Positions 11,561 to 22,900 of a DNA stretch of 64,000 bases are shown here, piece after piece. Positions within the stretch are counted from its first letter, which is position 1; each line of letters starts with the position of its first letter. The notes beneath the pieces were generated by a model that saw nothing but the letters and a program-made list of their open reading frames with translations, was not told the DNA's origin and made no database searches. The translations under genes were made by a program, and so were the position numbers. The DNA is from Cryptomeria japonica. Taxonomy: Eukaryota > Streptophyta > Pinopsida > Cupressales > Cupressaceae. Where the stretch lies: contig NC_081406.1 of NCBI RefSeq assembly GCF_030272615.1, positions 265,455,192 through 265,519,191 on the forward strand, read 5' to 3'.

Positions 11561-13850
11561 CTAATGAAGAGGGCCTCTTAGAGTGTCAATCACAGGGTTC
11601 CAAGAGGGGGTGAGGATCCACCCATCATCATGATTAAGATTGGTTGGGTGATTATTGATGACAATGGCCTCCTTAAGTTTCCTTTTGAAGAATTTTTCTT
11701 CCTTAAAAATTATTTGAGTGTCCTCTAAGCATATATGATGCTTGGTCGCTGAGGAGTGCTCTGCCAGGGCTGATTTGAGAACACGCTCGTGCTTGATGTC
11801 TACACCATGCTTTCTAGTATTAAAAGAATGATCCTTCTCCCCTATATATTGAGTGCCACAAGAGAAAACAACCTTATAAACCCTTGATTTTGAGAAGATG
11901 TCCCTCGGGTCTTTGAGAGGGGGGATACACTTATTCAAGGGCAAATAAGGCTTGAACGCACAACAAAGGCCTTTCTTGGAAAGAAATTTAGCAATCTTGT
12001 GGGAAATTCCTTCCACAAAAGGAAGGGACACTCCCAAGATCACCGAAGGTTGAGACGAACTAGGGATGGGTTTGGAAATAGAAGTGAGATTTGACTTGGT
12101 GGAAAGCCTTAGCAATTTACTTATCTGAGTACCCATTCCACCTAAAGACTTGCCGAAGGTGGGATAACTCTTGGTCTAAGTTATCATTGTCACAAATTCG
12201 GTAGGCTCTTAAGGTGAGGGTTTTGAGGATCCCAAATTTTTGGCTAGGGTGGTGATGATAGGAGGAGTGAAGATATAAGTTTGTATGGGTCGCTTTGCGG
12301 TACACACGACGACCAATGGAGCCATCAAGCTTCCTCAAGATCAAGACATCTAGGAAAGGTAACTAGTTACCTGATTCAAGATCCTTGGTGAAGGAGATGG
12401 AAGGATCAAGGCTATTGAGGTGAGCATGGAATTCATCAAGCTTGTCAAGACCATGAGGCCAACAAACATTAGTGTCATCCATGTATCGTTTCCACCACTT
12501 TGACTTCAAGGGGAAAGAGTGTAAGGCCCTGGTCTCAAAATGCTCCATGTATAAGTTGGCTATGACAAGAGAGAGAGGAGACCCCATGACCACATCACCC
12601 ACTTGTTCATAAATGACATTTTGGAAAGAAAAGAAAGTGGACCTTAGGCACAACTCCACCAAGGAAGTGATCTTTGCATTAACCTTGCATTTAACGATCT
12701 CTATGGAACCGGGGATAGGGACTGTCATAAAGAGGGAGACCACATCATAGCTAACAAGGATTCCGCCTTTGTCTAATCTAGTCTCCTTGATGAATTGAAC
12801 AAAATGAGAAGAATCTTTGACGAAGGAATCAGACCTACCCATGAGCGGAGAGATTAATTTTGCAAGGAAAGAGGTTAATTTGTAAGTCAGAGAGCCAATG
12901 GTGTCAACAATGGGCCTCAAGGGAACATCAACTTTATGAATCTTAGGGACCCCGTAGATACGTGGGGTCACTTCCCTAGAAGGAAAGAGGCGCTACTTGG
13001 TAGCATCATCAAACGAGGCGCTAGAGATGGCTGATTTGACCTTCTACATGATTTTAGAACAAGGGTTATGAGGGACAATTTTATAACTGCTGGTATCTGA
13101 AAGAAGGGCATGCATTTTGGAGAGGTAGTCTGTCTTGTCCATGATAACCGTGGTATTTCCTTTGTCTTCTTTAGAGACAACAATGTCATTATTGCTCATA
13201 AGTCTCTTAAAGGATATGATCTCCGCTTTCGAGATGTTACAGTTGGGAGGTTTGGCCCGATAGAGAACCATTGCACAATCTTGCCTAACCTCCCCGACAA
13301 CCTCAACCGGAAGAGAATGAACCACATTCTCAATATCAGTGAGGAAGTTCACGAAAGGGATAGCACACGAAGTCACTGCAAATACCAGTCCCCGCTTCAA
13401 AAAATTGAAAGCTAGGGGGTCCAAGTTGGCACTTGACAAGTTAACGACCAACTTAGACTCCCAATTGTTTGAAGGGGTAGGATTGGAAAAGGACAAAGGA
13501 AGAACTACATGACCTAAGGCATGAGGACGAGGGGAAGAGGGCCCCATGGTATGACGCAAGATGGAAGGAGAACACGGGGAATATGGGGAGCGACGGACCC
13601 CGATGGGAATAAATGCATGGTCACAAGAGCCAGAGGAGCTCGAATTGAGAACCGGAGCAGCCACGTCCAAAGTGGACACGTGGGGGGTAGGAGAAGCGAG
13701 GGAGGACGGACAGGTGGAGGGGGTTACATCAAGCCAAAAGGAAGTTAAAGGATGGGCTCGAGGCATACCAAAATTAAGAGAGACGCAATTACAAGTGAAA
13801 GGAAAACACAAAACAATAAATGCAAGGCAAAGAATTTGATTGGAAAGCAT
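11561..13850 (-). pseudogene. PLE polyprotein: reverse transcriptase plus GIY-YIG endonuclease, broken
   Basis: One minus-strand frame from about 13850 down to 12117 carries, in order, the Penelope N-terminal region (EDKGNTTVIMDKTDY), RT motif YGVPKIHK, catalytic motif A in SYDVVSLF, motif B GSPLSLVIANLYME, and motif C YMDD with both Asp residues. After LPFLDVLI-like and thumb sequence, a +/-1 shift near 12070 leads to the endonuclease (12060-11561) with VYKV, SCGTQYIGE, a conserved Arg and the KHHI...KFFKRKLKEA block. In-frame stops are TAG at 13044, 12993 and 12363 and TAA at 12117, all reachable from CAG or CAA by C-to-T. The product would copy its own RNA primed at an endonuclease nick. 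The true start is unclear: 13480 is the upstream limit of clear family similarity, and a separate frame at 14223-13789 may be the 5' part after a frameshift. Confidence 0.88.
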
Positions 13851-14337
13851 AGATCGAGGAGGACGTACCTAGGCGAGTAGGAGGAGAGTCGTTGAGAGGG
13901 ACTCGTGGCTGGTCTGCGAGCTCCACGCTGGTTCCCGAACATGCTGGTGGCAGCTGAGAACCCTCACAAGTCATGTTGGAGTCTCCCATGGCCAAGGACA
14001 TATGAGACGCCATCTGCAGGGCGCCAGGTTGCTCCAGCTGAGCTTGTTCCACAAATTTACCGACATAATCGAAATGGGGCATCGTGGTAGTAGAAAGCGA
14101 CGAGCCAGGCACATAGAAAATGATTGGCAAAGGAGAATAGACATTATAGGATAAATTTTTTGACTGTGTCGAGCAGAGAGGTGACTGACGGCTCCATTGG
14201 TCATCGTGTGTATCGCAAAGCAACTTATATCTTCGCTCCTCCTCTCATCACCACCCTAGCCAAAAATTTGGGATCCTCAAAACCCTCACCTTAAGAGCAT
14301 ACCGAATTTGTGACAATGATAACTTAGACCAAGAGTT

Positions 14338-14982
14338 ATCCCACCTTCGACAAGTCTTTAGGTGGAATGGGTACTCGGATATGCAAATTGCTGAGGCTTT
14401 CCACCAAGTAAAATCTCACTTCTATTCCACCCCCATCCGTAGTTCCTCTCAACCTTTGGTGATCTCAGTAGTGTCCCTTCCTTTTGTTGAAGGAATTTCC
14501 CATAAGATTGCTAAAATTATTTCCAAGAAAGACCTTCGTTGCGCGTTCAAGCCTTGTTTGATCTTAAATAAGTGTATCCCCCCTCTCAAAGACCTTAGGG
14601 ACATCTTGTCAGAATCAGGGGTCTTCCTATGCTTTCGACATCTTGTCAGAATCAGGGGTTTATAAGGCCGTTTTCTCTTGTGGAACCCCATATAGGGGAG
14701 ACGGGTCATTCCTTTAAAACTAGAATCAAGGAGCATGGTGCAGACATCAAGCATGAGCGCGTTCTCAAATCAGCCCTAGCAGAGCACTCTTCAGTGACCA
14801 AGCATCATATATGCTTAGAGGACACTCAAATCCTTTTTAAGGAAGAAAAATTCTTCAAAAGGAAACTTAAGGAGGCCATTGTCATCAATAATCACTTGAC
14901 CAATCTTGATCGTGATGATGGGTGGAGCTTCAACCCCTCTTGGCACCCTATGCTTAACACTCTAAGAGGCCCTCTTTGTTAG
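14338..14982 (+). pseudogene. GIY-YIG endonuclease part of the truncated PLE copy
   Basis: Encodes the region before the endonuclease (VISVVSLPFVEGISHKIAK), then a GIY-type GVYK followed by a YIG-type segment that reads HIGETGHSF because of a 1-nt loss near 14690. The C-terminal block KFFKRKLKEAIVINNH follows and it stops at 14980. A duplicated segment (GACATCTTGTCAGAATCAGG at 14601 and again near 14637) splits the reading frame before the endonuclease. The reading after the second shift is better preserved than in the minus copy. Confidence 0.82.
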
Positions 14983-15194
14983 CTTCTTCGTCTTCTCTTC
15001 CCCACCCCCTTGGTTTCCTTTCTTTGCTCCCCTCTCCTTTCACTGATTCTTCTTGGATCTATTTAAGGTGGGCTCTTTTTGTTTTCTGTCTTTCCTTCTT
15101 CTCTTGGTCTTCGTGGTTTAGATTCCGTTCATTGCTTTTATTTTCTATTTATTTTTTATTTAATTTTTAATTCCTTTTTTGTTTTTTCCTTTCT

Positions 15195-15444
15195 TATGTG
15201 CACACACACACACAGAGATACACACACACACACATATACATACATATATATGTATATATACATACATACATATATGTATACATATATATGTATATGTATA
15301 TATACATATATACATATGTATTTATGTATATATATATATATTTATGTATATATGTATGTATATATATATACATACATACATACATATGTATATATGTACA
15401 TATATGTATATATATGTGTATATGCAATATGTATGTATATACAT

Positions 15445-15481
<37 letters not shown>

Positions 15482-15715
15482 CTATATATATATATATGTA
15501 CATATATATATATGTACATATATACATATATACACATATATGTATACATGTATACATATATACATGTATACATATATATATATGTATACATGTATGTGTA
15601 TATGTGTATATATGTATATGCACAAATATGTATACATATACATATTTGTATATATATATATGTGTGTGCACATATATATTATGTATATATACATATCACA
15701 CACACACACACACAT
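15195..15715. repeat. Expanded (TA/CATA/TG)n microsatellite in the inverted PLE
   Basis: About 520 bp of (CA)n, (TA)n and TATG/CATA steps at the same place in the element as 11125-11345, but more than twice as long. Long open frames in all directions here encode only Tyr/Ile/His/Thr/Val/Cys runs and are not genes. The dense TATATA palindromes could form cruciforms. Confidence 0.95.
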
Positions 15716-16144
15716 ACTTATCACTTGTATTTATTTGGTCTCTTTTCATTTTCTATTCCCTCTCTTCTTTCATCTTTTTTGATGTTTGCTTTTTTCTCAT
15801 TTTTTGGGTTTTTCTAGTTCTTGGGGTCTAGGTAGTTTTGGCTTATTTTTAGTTTCTTTGTTTTTAATAGTTGGTCTTCTCTTTTGGTTTTCTTTTTAGT
15901 CTTTGTTCTTTTTATATTTTTATTTTTAATTATTTTTAATTTTTTGTCTATCTTTTTAGTACCTTTATTCATATTTTTAGTGCTTATTTATTCTCATTTG
16001 TGTTTCTTCTCTTTTTAGCTGTTGGGCTAGTAGTTTTTTATTCTTGTCGTCGATCTATGCGTTTCCTTCTTGTCTCTCCCCTCTCTTATCTCTTTATATT
16101 GTCTAGATCTGCAACTTGTCATTTATCACCTCCTTTCAACTTTT

Positions 16145-16198
16145 TCTCATCCTGATGATGATGAATCACAGAGTGTGATTCGAAACGTTGATGTTAAA
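16145..16198 (+). ncRNA. Hammerhead ribozyme-like motif in the inverted PLE
   Basis: CTGATGA at 16152-16158, stem II GAATCAC (16163-16169) with GTGATTC (16175-16181), GAAAC at 16182-16186, stem III ACG/TGT (with a G-U pair) and loop TTGA, and GTT ending at 16195. Compared with the minus copy, stem II is one pair longer, but four nucleotides (TGAT) rather than one separate the core from stem II. That insertion would probably disturb the catalytic core. Confidence 0.65.
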
Positions 16199-16339
16199 AT
16201 TTTTGGCACACAATCTAATCCAAAAACTCTAAAAGAAACACAGAGTATATTTTAATAAAGGTAGCTTTAGAGGCAAGTTTTGGAAGTGATTCATAGTAAT
16301 GTGTTTGATCTCATGGACGTTCTTTCTATAGAAAAATTA

Positions 16340-16710
16340 TACTATGTTACTTTGCTTGATGAATTCTCAAGGCACACTTGGATTTATTTTTTGAAGCAAA
16401 AATCTATTGCATTATTTAACTTTAAAGAATTTAGAGAACTTGTAGAGAAATAAATATACAGGCAAATAAAGGTTTTTAGGTTTGATCATTGCGATGAGTA
16501 CTTCCCTAGGGAATTTGATGATTATTGCAATCGTGCATGAATTGTTAGGCAAAAGAAAAATCCATACCCTCAACAAAAAATAGGGTTGTAATATGAATAA
16601 ATAAAACCTTGATGGATAGAGCTAGAAGCATGCTAAACAATGCTAAGTTGGATAGTCATTTTGGGTTAAGGGTTTTGATTTGTAGATTCAACAAATTCTA
16701 GCCTTCTCTT
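16340..16710 (+). pseudogene. Ty1/copia integrase fragment
   Basis: The plus strand reads YYVTLLDEFSRHTWIYFLK, then FKEFRELVEK, a stop, RFDHCDEY (equivalent of the second catalytic Asp region), PYPQQ, and after further stops MDRARSMLNNAKL. This matches the copia integrase core order: first Asp in LLDEFSR, second in RFD, and PYTPQQ-like followed by DRARSML. It is flanked by the PLE end and carries several stops. No LTR was matched to it. Confidence 0.75.
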
Positions 16711-16857
16711 CATGACCTTCACACCTATGTTTTCGGATTCTTCAATGTTCATCATCGATGCTAAGATAAAAAAAAATTCCCTTATGCAAGGGGATTATTC
16801 ATTGTCTTTTAATTCTTTAAAGTTTAAGGATTTAGTGCTTGATGAAAGGTTATAAAT

Positions 16858-17133
16858 GTGGCTAGAAATATCTTTCTTGGTCAAGCCTTAGGCTACATAT
16901 TCAAGCCCATTTTGGAACCTCCCAGTGATATAATTGTGTCAGTTTGGATTCTGAATCTCCCTCTCAAATTTTGGGAAAAGTTTTGCTATGAGGTCATTGG
17001 CAATGCTATTATTTTTTTCTTGAAAGTTGACTCTACCATTTCTTACGTGGTCCACTTTATATTTTCTTTTATTTTAGCAAATATTGATATCTACAAGCCT
17101 CGGTTATGGGGATATTGTTTTGATGGTGGGTGA
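16858..17133 (+). pseudogene. Possible LINE ORF1-like (DUF4283-type) fragment
   Basis: A 91-codon frame contains VWILNLPLKFWEK, an IGNAI segment and KVD, in the spacing seen in the DUF4283 domain of plant LINE ORF1 proteins (VW-lp-LP-fW ... IGn-lG ... vD). There is no zinc knuckle or reverse transcriptase nearby. It is probably a short, old fragment. Confidence 0.4.
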
Positions 17134-18529
17134 TAGGCCTTATACTTGTTGGTTGAAAATTTTGCAAACTAGAAGAGTTTAAAAAATTATGGTTTCAACC
17201 ACAACAACACAAGATTAAATCTCTCCTAATTCTTAAGGAAAGGCTCCCCCTATGATTCACTACTCTATCCTAATAAAATAAGATACAAATTTCAACTCCT
17301 ATTCTAACATGGGCGGTACATCATCCTATCCTCTTTTTTCAAGATAGATGTTATTCTTTTCCTCTCTTTTCAAGAAGGAACTTACAATATAGAGCAACGG
17401 TAGTTCTTATAATTTTACAGTTACAAATTAACTCATAATGCAACAATGATACAACGTAGATAAGAAAAGAAGCAAAGTTTCTATAAAGGCACAAAGTCCT
17501 ATGTTGCTTCTCCGGGACGGGAAAGAGTGCTCAAGCTCAAACTCTTAAAATTCATTGTTGTCTTATAAAACTTTTACAAATTCTTTTGTAACCCAATGTG
17601 TTAATTAAGAAAATAAAAGTAAAGCACAAAGTCTTTAAACTAATTCTTAATTTCACTTTTGATAATATATTTTTTGGAATTGATAATATGAAGCTCAAAG
17701 TCTTCAAGTTATGATTTCCTTTCCAAGCTGACACAATAAAGCATAAAGTCTTCAAAGTGTAACCTTAATATATTTCTCAGCTAACTTTTAACTTGAAAAT
17801 ACCAATCTGAAGCAAAAAGTCTTTAAAATTATATCACGATCACCAATTCCTAATTCTATTAACAATAGTCAAAATATGACACAAAGTTCACAAATTAACA
17901 ATTGCCTCTACACTTTAACAATATTCTCTCAACACACCTTTACTTGAGTAAAATAAGAATTTATAATGAAAATGACATAAAAACTCTCTCACCACAAACC
18001 ACAAATGAATCCAACACAAATTATGGATGCCAAAGCTTTCTTCTTATTTCATCAAGTTTGTAAAATCACAATAGGAACACAAAGTTTCACTTTTGCACTT
18101 CACTTCAGCAAAGTTTCAACATATAGATTAAAGATTCGTAAACCTCATATGTATAGAGGAGAGGTACAACATGAAACTAGGAAAGTTACAACTAATTTTT
18201 GGCAAAGTCAAAGGTAGAGTTCTATTTGACTTAGGACACATGCAAGTTCTAGATGCAAAAACTCGAAGACAAAATGACACTTGAGGTGTCAATTGAGATT
18301 ACAAAATGACACTGGACTAGAGATGCATAAAAATGACTAAGTGTTTGGAGCCTTGTCTTGTTTCCAACATTCTTCACCAATGGAGTCTTCATGTCCTCGC
18401 TTGGTAGCATTTACTTCACAGTCATTTGGTCCAAATGTGTTGAATCTAGCTTCTGGAGTGGAGTTGTAGAAATGGATTTGAAAAATTCCTAGAGTTGGAC
18501 AAAAATGATCAAAATGGGGTCATGAAGTT
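17134..18529. other. Noncoding stretch with a scattered CAAAGTCTT motif
   Basis: No convincing ORF. Between about 17490 and 17900 the motif CAAAGTC(TT) or AAAAGTCTT recurs about six times (near 17490, 17622, 17696, 17735, 17816, 17882) at irregular spacing of 40-130 bp. Origin is not recognised; it lies between old transposon scraps and the T1 5' LTR. Confidence 0.4.
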
Positions 18530-19870
18530 TGTAGACACCCAAATCTGTCCACTTAATTAAATGAATATTTAGCATTTATTTGATTATTTAACCATCATTC
18601 AATAATTAATTAAATTAATATTTAATTAATTCGCCCGAACCCTCTTCTCCTATTAATTAAATAAATTATTTAATTATTTATTTAATTTAATTCATTTAGC
18701 CAAATTCTAGCTTTAAATTAAATAAATCATATTTATTTGATTAAATCCCATTTTCACATTTAATTAAATCTACATTTAACTAAATACCGTCTTCACATTT
18801 CAATTAAAATCCTAAAAGTCCATCCCACTTCCATTTTCCTACAAACCCACTTGCATACTTAAACCTCTTCTAGATTATTCTAATCACTTCTATTTGCCTA
18901 ATTACTCCTTAAACATTTACACATTCCTTAAGAAAAGGGCCACTTGTCAAAATCCTCCAAAGTCTTCATAACCATTAAAGGCTTTATGTCTTCAACAAGT
19001 TAACCTCTAAAGTCTTCAATAACCAATAATGGTTAGCTCAAACTCAACCCTTGGTTAGAGATTTTCTCTCTAACTTAACCATCCTTTTAACTCATAGGTC
19101 TCTTCAAGCATTCATTGCTTTGACCATAGTTATCCTTTAACCCTTGCACAAGAGTTTATCCCTTGGATACAAGGATTATCCATTAACTCAACCTTAATCA
19201 AACCCCCTAGGGTAACCATCATGTCCTCTAAGGCATTTAATGTCTCTTCTCTCTCCTCTCAAGCCTTCTTATGTTGACACTTGTCAACATAGGATTGGTA
19301 TGAAAGTGTCACATGGATTGAGGATCATTCTATGCTAGCCCTTGTTAAGATAAATCCATCTCAACCCTTCATTTGCCCATTTCCTCTATAAATAAGGCTC
19401 ATTCCTTCATTATTGAGGACACACACACACACACACATAGGAGTTATCTATGCATTATCATTGTTACTTATAATTTGAGTGTTTTGTAGGAAGCCCTTTG
19501 TACTATGTTTCAGTTCTTCCACTAGTTGGAATTGCCTCTAATACTTCATTTACATCTTCATTCAACACTTGATACAATTAGTCATCTCCCATCCTCCATT
19601 TTACATCTCTTTTGTGCTAAGAGCTCAAACTGAGGGCATACATCAAATAGTAGCAAGATCTTGGAGAGGAAGAGGACAAGGAAGAGCCATGGCATAGGGA
19701 GCATCATGAGGAAGTTCATTTTGTTTTATTTTTTTTCCTAATTAGCTTCTTGTTTACTAATCTTTCTTGATATGTTTTGAGAAGGTTTAAATTCATTATG
19801 TTTGTGGTTAAGCATGTCATTTAGATGAACTCATATTAGTTTTCCACTAATCCCTATTTTCATGACATCA
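18530..19870 (+). repeat. T1 5' LTR (1341 bp)
   Basis: Starts TGTAGACACCC and ends CATGACATCA, followed three bases later by a PBS-like sequence. Inside are AT-rich TTAATTAAAT palindromes, blocks matching the T2 LTR (for example CTTCTCCTATTAATTAAAT), a TATAAATA box at 19387 and a short (AC)n run near 19420. The 3' LTR would lie beyond the window. Confidence 0.8.
19387..19394 (+). promoter_or_regulatory. TATA box of the T1 5' LTR
   Basis: TATAAATA about 480 bp before the LTR end, in the same local context as in T0 and T2 (CCATTTC-CTCTATAAATAAG here). It is the likely core promoter for T1 RNA. Confidence 0.6.
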
Positions 19871-19872
19871 TT

Positions 19873-19890
19873 TGATGAACCCAACGCGAA
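19873..19890 (+). other. T1 primer-binding-site-like sequence
   Basis: TGATGAACCCAACGCGAA lies three bases after the LTR and aligns with TGGTGAACCCGACGTGAA of T2. The expected leading TGG, which pairs with the CCA end of a tRNA, is TGA here, one of three differences, all transitions. The tRNA was not identified. Confidence 0.55.
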
Positions 19891-22800
19891 TCTTTCTTTG
19901 TGCTCTATAAGTTTAAGCTTTCTTCCAAGCTGAGCTCCACATTCTAATAACATGAGCAAATCAGTTTGTTTGTCATGCAAAATCGGGTCGATTAATATTT
20001 TCAAGTTCTAATTCGTGAGGTATGATCATTTGAAGGAGGGCTTCCTAAATTGCGAACCAATATCTTGCAAATTGTTTTTTACATTTCTTTGCATTGACTG
20101 CAAAATTTTGTCCAGATTATTAGTCGGCAGGAGATTCTCAATGGATAATGGGTTCATTTCCATTGACTAAATGTTCTCCACATTATTTAGTCTTTTATCA
20201 TTAATAGCCGACATAACTATCAGCATCACGTTTATTATCAAAATCGTGGTAGTGGAGTAATTGTTAGCTAAATTCATTGTAGCATGTTAATGCTCTTCTT
20301 CTTTTTTTTTTTTTTCAATTATTAGCCATAGTGCTTTGTGTCAACGAATCCATGTTGTGTTGATCTTGCAGATCGTTTCACATCCGCTAGCTTGAAAATT
20401 TCAAAAAAAAATAAAAATAATAAAATCTACGGTTCATATCCTTCCATCATTGAAGTCTCTTAGACCACATTTTAAAAAAAAAAAATTTAAATAGAGAAAG
20501 GTGTCTAGGAGGAAGCATAAGTTTTTTTAAAAGAAAACTTATTTCAAAGCTTCACTTAACACGAGACTAAAGAGGTAAAAGCTTTTCTTTCTAAGTTAGT
20601 TTTTTTAGATAACTTTTTAATTAGTTGTTTAAAGTTTCTTTTTTAATTAGCCTTTTTATTAGTTAGATTAGTTTTCAAACATGATTTTTTTAAAATTGGA
20701 TTTTTTTTAGGATAGCTTTTCTTTTTAAGTTTCTTAAAATAGTTTTAAATTTTTTTTTTAAGACTTTAATTTAGTTATAATTTAGATTTTAAATTAAGTT
20801 TTGATTAAATTTTTAGATTAGATTTAAATTAAATTTTGTTAATTTAGTTTTAAATTAGATTTAATTTTGTTTGTTAGCTTAAACTAGGTCTGTTTTTTGT
20901 TAGTGTGATTAGATTAGTTTGTTAGTCTGTTATTTTGTTTAGTTATGTCAATCTTTTCTTATTTTATTTTGGAAACTAATCTTGGGCTAAAAAGAATCTT
21001 CATGCGTAAAAAGAACATCTCATTTTTCGATGTTGGCATAAAAAGAATCTTCATGCGTGATTGACAACTACAAACTCACATTTTACTATGAAGGAATAAA
21101 AAGAACAAATGTCTTTTGTGACTGGACGCTTGTGCAAATTTGTAGAGTGGACCTACTTCTAATATACACTATCCTCTCCCTCGACTCTCGTGGTCCAAGG
21201 TGCAAGAGAAAAGTGCGAGTAACACTCAATTTTTTTAAATTTTTTTAAGAGAGGCCTACCAAGGGACACATACACCCTTGGGACGATTTTGAATGGTAAA
21301 TCCTTTGAGCTGCTATAGAAATCAGGTGAGAGCTAAAGTTGTAGCCTTAGGTGTATTTGTTCCTATAGTGTAGCTTGCCGAAAGGACATATGGGCCCCAC
21401 CGTGAGTTACTAGGCTCTTAAGTGAGTCACTACAGAATGAACTTACATCTAAAGACATCAAACATTACTAGACACTTCTTATTTTAGAGGCCCACCCTTA
21501 TTGATTGAGGATATTTGTGAAAAGTTTAGTGCAAGAGCATACAAGGTTTTGCTCTCAAGACACTCACCATACATATTTCCTTGAGTTGAAACATGGATTT
21601 TTGAAAAGTTACTTGTAGCTTGAGGAAAGTGGTGACTCTCCCATCAGAGGGACCACCTATATGTTATGCTCATGCAAGACTTAGTATATCACGTCCTTAC
21701 CTGCCACAGTGAGATACATAAGTTATGTAGTACCAAGTCGAAGAAATATCAAGATGTGGACTGAAAATATCACAACTGATCATTGCCTTAGGGATGAAAA
21801 GAGTTTGAGTTGTCTTCATTTTGTGTCATACCAGTGGAGATTTGGGGCCGACTTTAGGCCTATAAACATAGAAGGCAATATCAAGGTCAAAACGTTCATG
21901 AATGGGTTGATTTAGACCCACAACTTTTGTGCCATTTTGAAAAGGGAAAGAGGATGTGCTTTTGTGCTTGACGTGTTTTCTGGTCAAAGGAATCAAACAT
22001 TTGAAACAAGTTACACCCCAACAACGATCTAAACAAACAAAATAAGCATTCTTGAAAAAGCCATCAATGCTTCGTGTTTGGAAATCTCTCAAATATGCCA
22101 AGAAGTCAATTTATCGAAAAACCAAAAAGAAGCAAAGTGAAAAGAAAACCCAAAATAAAAGAAACTTCTTGTACAAGAACCACCAACTTTTGTTGAAACA
22201 TTGCACTTTCATCCATCGATATCATGATTTTAGTCACGGTTTTACTCACGAATTTGAATTAGAACCACTTGCATCCCAAGCTTTTTTTCAAAGAAGAGCT
22301 TTGTCATATCGTCACAACCACGGTCAATGTATTACACCATCATACATTCCACAACCCGTAATCACCTATTAGGATATTTCAAACACCAACTCATTTTTAT
22401 CTTCCAAATATTTTCAAAATCAAACATCATTAGACATTTCTTTCATCTTTCTCATTTCCAAAGTCTAAATTCATAGTCCCTTAGTAGAGTTTCCAAGGTT
22501 CACATCCACTCCAAAAATTCACATTCCATCAAAATCCATTCCACTCTCAACACACAAAGGTCTTGTCCTTAGTTCTTTGTCTCTACATTTGGGATAAATC
22601 ATCCTAAAAAGACATTATTAAGCATCTAGATAGGTTAAAAATAGATTTTGATTGCATCCTCCCAAAGCTAGGTAGCTTGTGATTTGTAAGCACACACCTT
22701 GCTACATCTCATCTCTCAATTGTTGAAACACCAAACAAGCATATCTAAAGAGAACTTTTCTGATATCAAACCTTTAGTAAAAGAGCACTCATCCATAAAA

Positions 22801-22900
22801 AAATCATTATCGAATCTTGGAATCATAAGAAGGGGATATGTTGACGACTGTTTTGACACACTCACCAACAGTCAGGTAGTTTATGTAAACACTCACCACC
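19891..22900 (+). other. T1 untranslated leader
   Basis: No gene. The part 21245-22750 matches, in opposite orientation, the T2 leader at about 49620-48000, including blocks around the CACCGTGAGTTAC segment (21399) and CCAAGTCGAAGAAATATCAAG (21732; first 20 bases shared). The stretch 20400-20960 is T-rich and low in complexity. Small ORFs are not conserved between the two copies and are taken as accidental. The 3' limit of similarity is about 22760. Confidence 0.65.

Larger units (their letters stand above)
10620..14220 (-). mobile_element. Penelope-like element (PLE), nearly complete copy on the minus strand
   Basis: The element holds a decayed reverse transcriptase with a C-terminal GIY-YIG endonuclease (11561-13850), a 3' region with dinucleotide microsatellites, and a hammerhead-like motif near its 3' end (10655-10712). 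This gene order is diagnostic for the Penelope class, which differs from both LTR elements and LINEs. The 3' end is placed near 10620 because homology to the inverted copy stops there (16227). The 5' part of the insert meets the inverted copy at 14221. PLEs are common in animals and fungi; among seed plants they are established mainly in conifers, where horizontal transfer from arthropods has been proposed. Confidence 0.88.
14221..16227 (+). mobile_element. Second PLE copy, 5'-truncated and inverted (plus strand)
   Basis: From about 14221 (AACTTATATCTTC) the plus strand matches the minus-strand copy from the thumb region onward (its position ~12285) through the endonuclease, microsatellite and hammerhead motif. 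The two copies therefore lie head to head with their 3' ends outward. Truncation before the thumb and partial inverted partners are common for Penelope insertions. The junction at 14221 shows no clear spacer or TSD. Confidence 0.88.

Noticed and set aside
13521-13839. Plus-strand ORFs of 75-100 codons
   Set aside because: They are antisense to the PLE N-terminal region and have no independent support.
15079-15831. A 250-codon ORF and many others in all frames
   Set aside because: They are created by the (TATG/CATA)n tract of the PLE 3' region, which has few stops; no conserved protein.
18005-18217. Short ORF as a host gene
   Set aside because: Only 70 codons, no recognisable domain, inside transposon debris.
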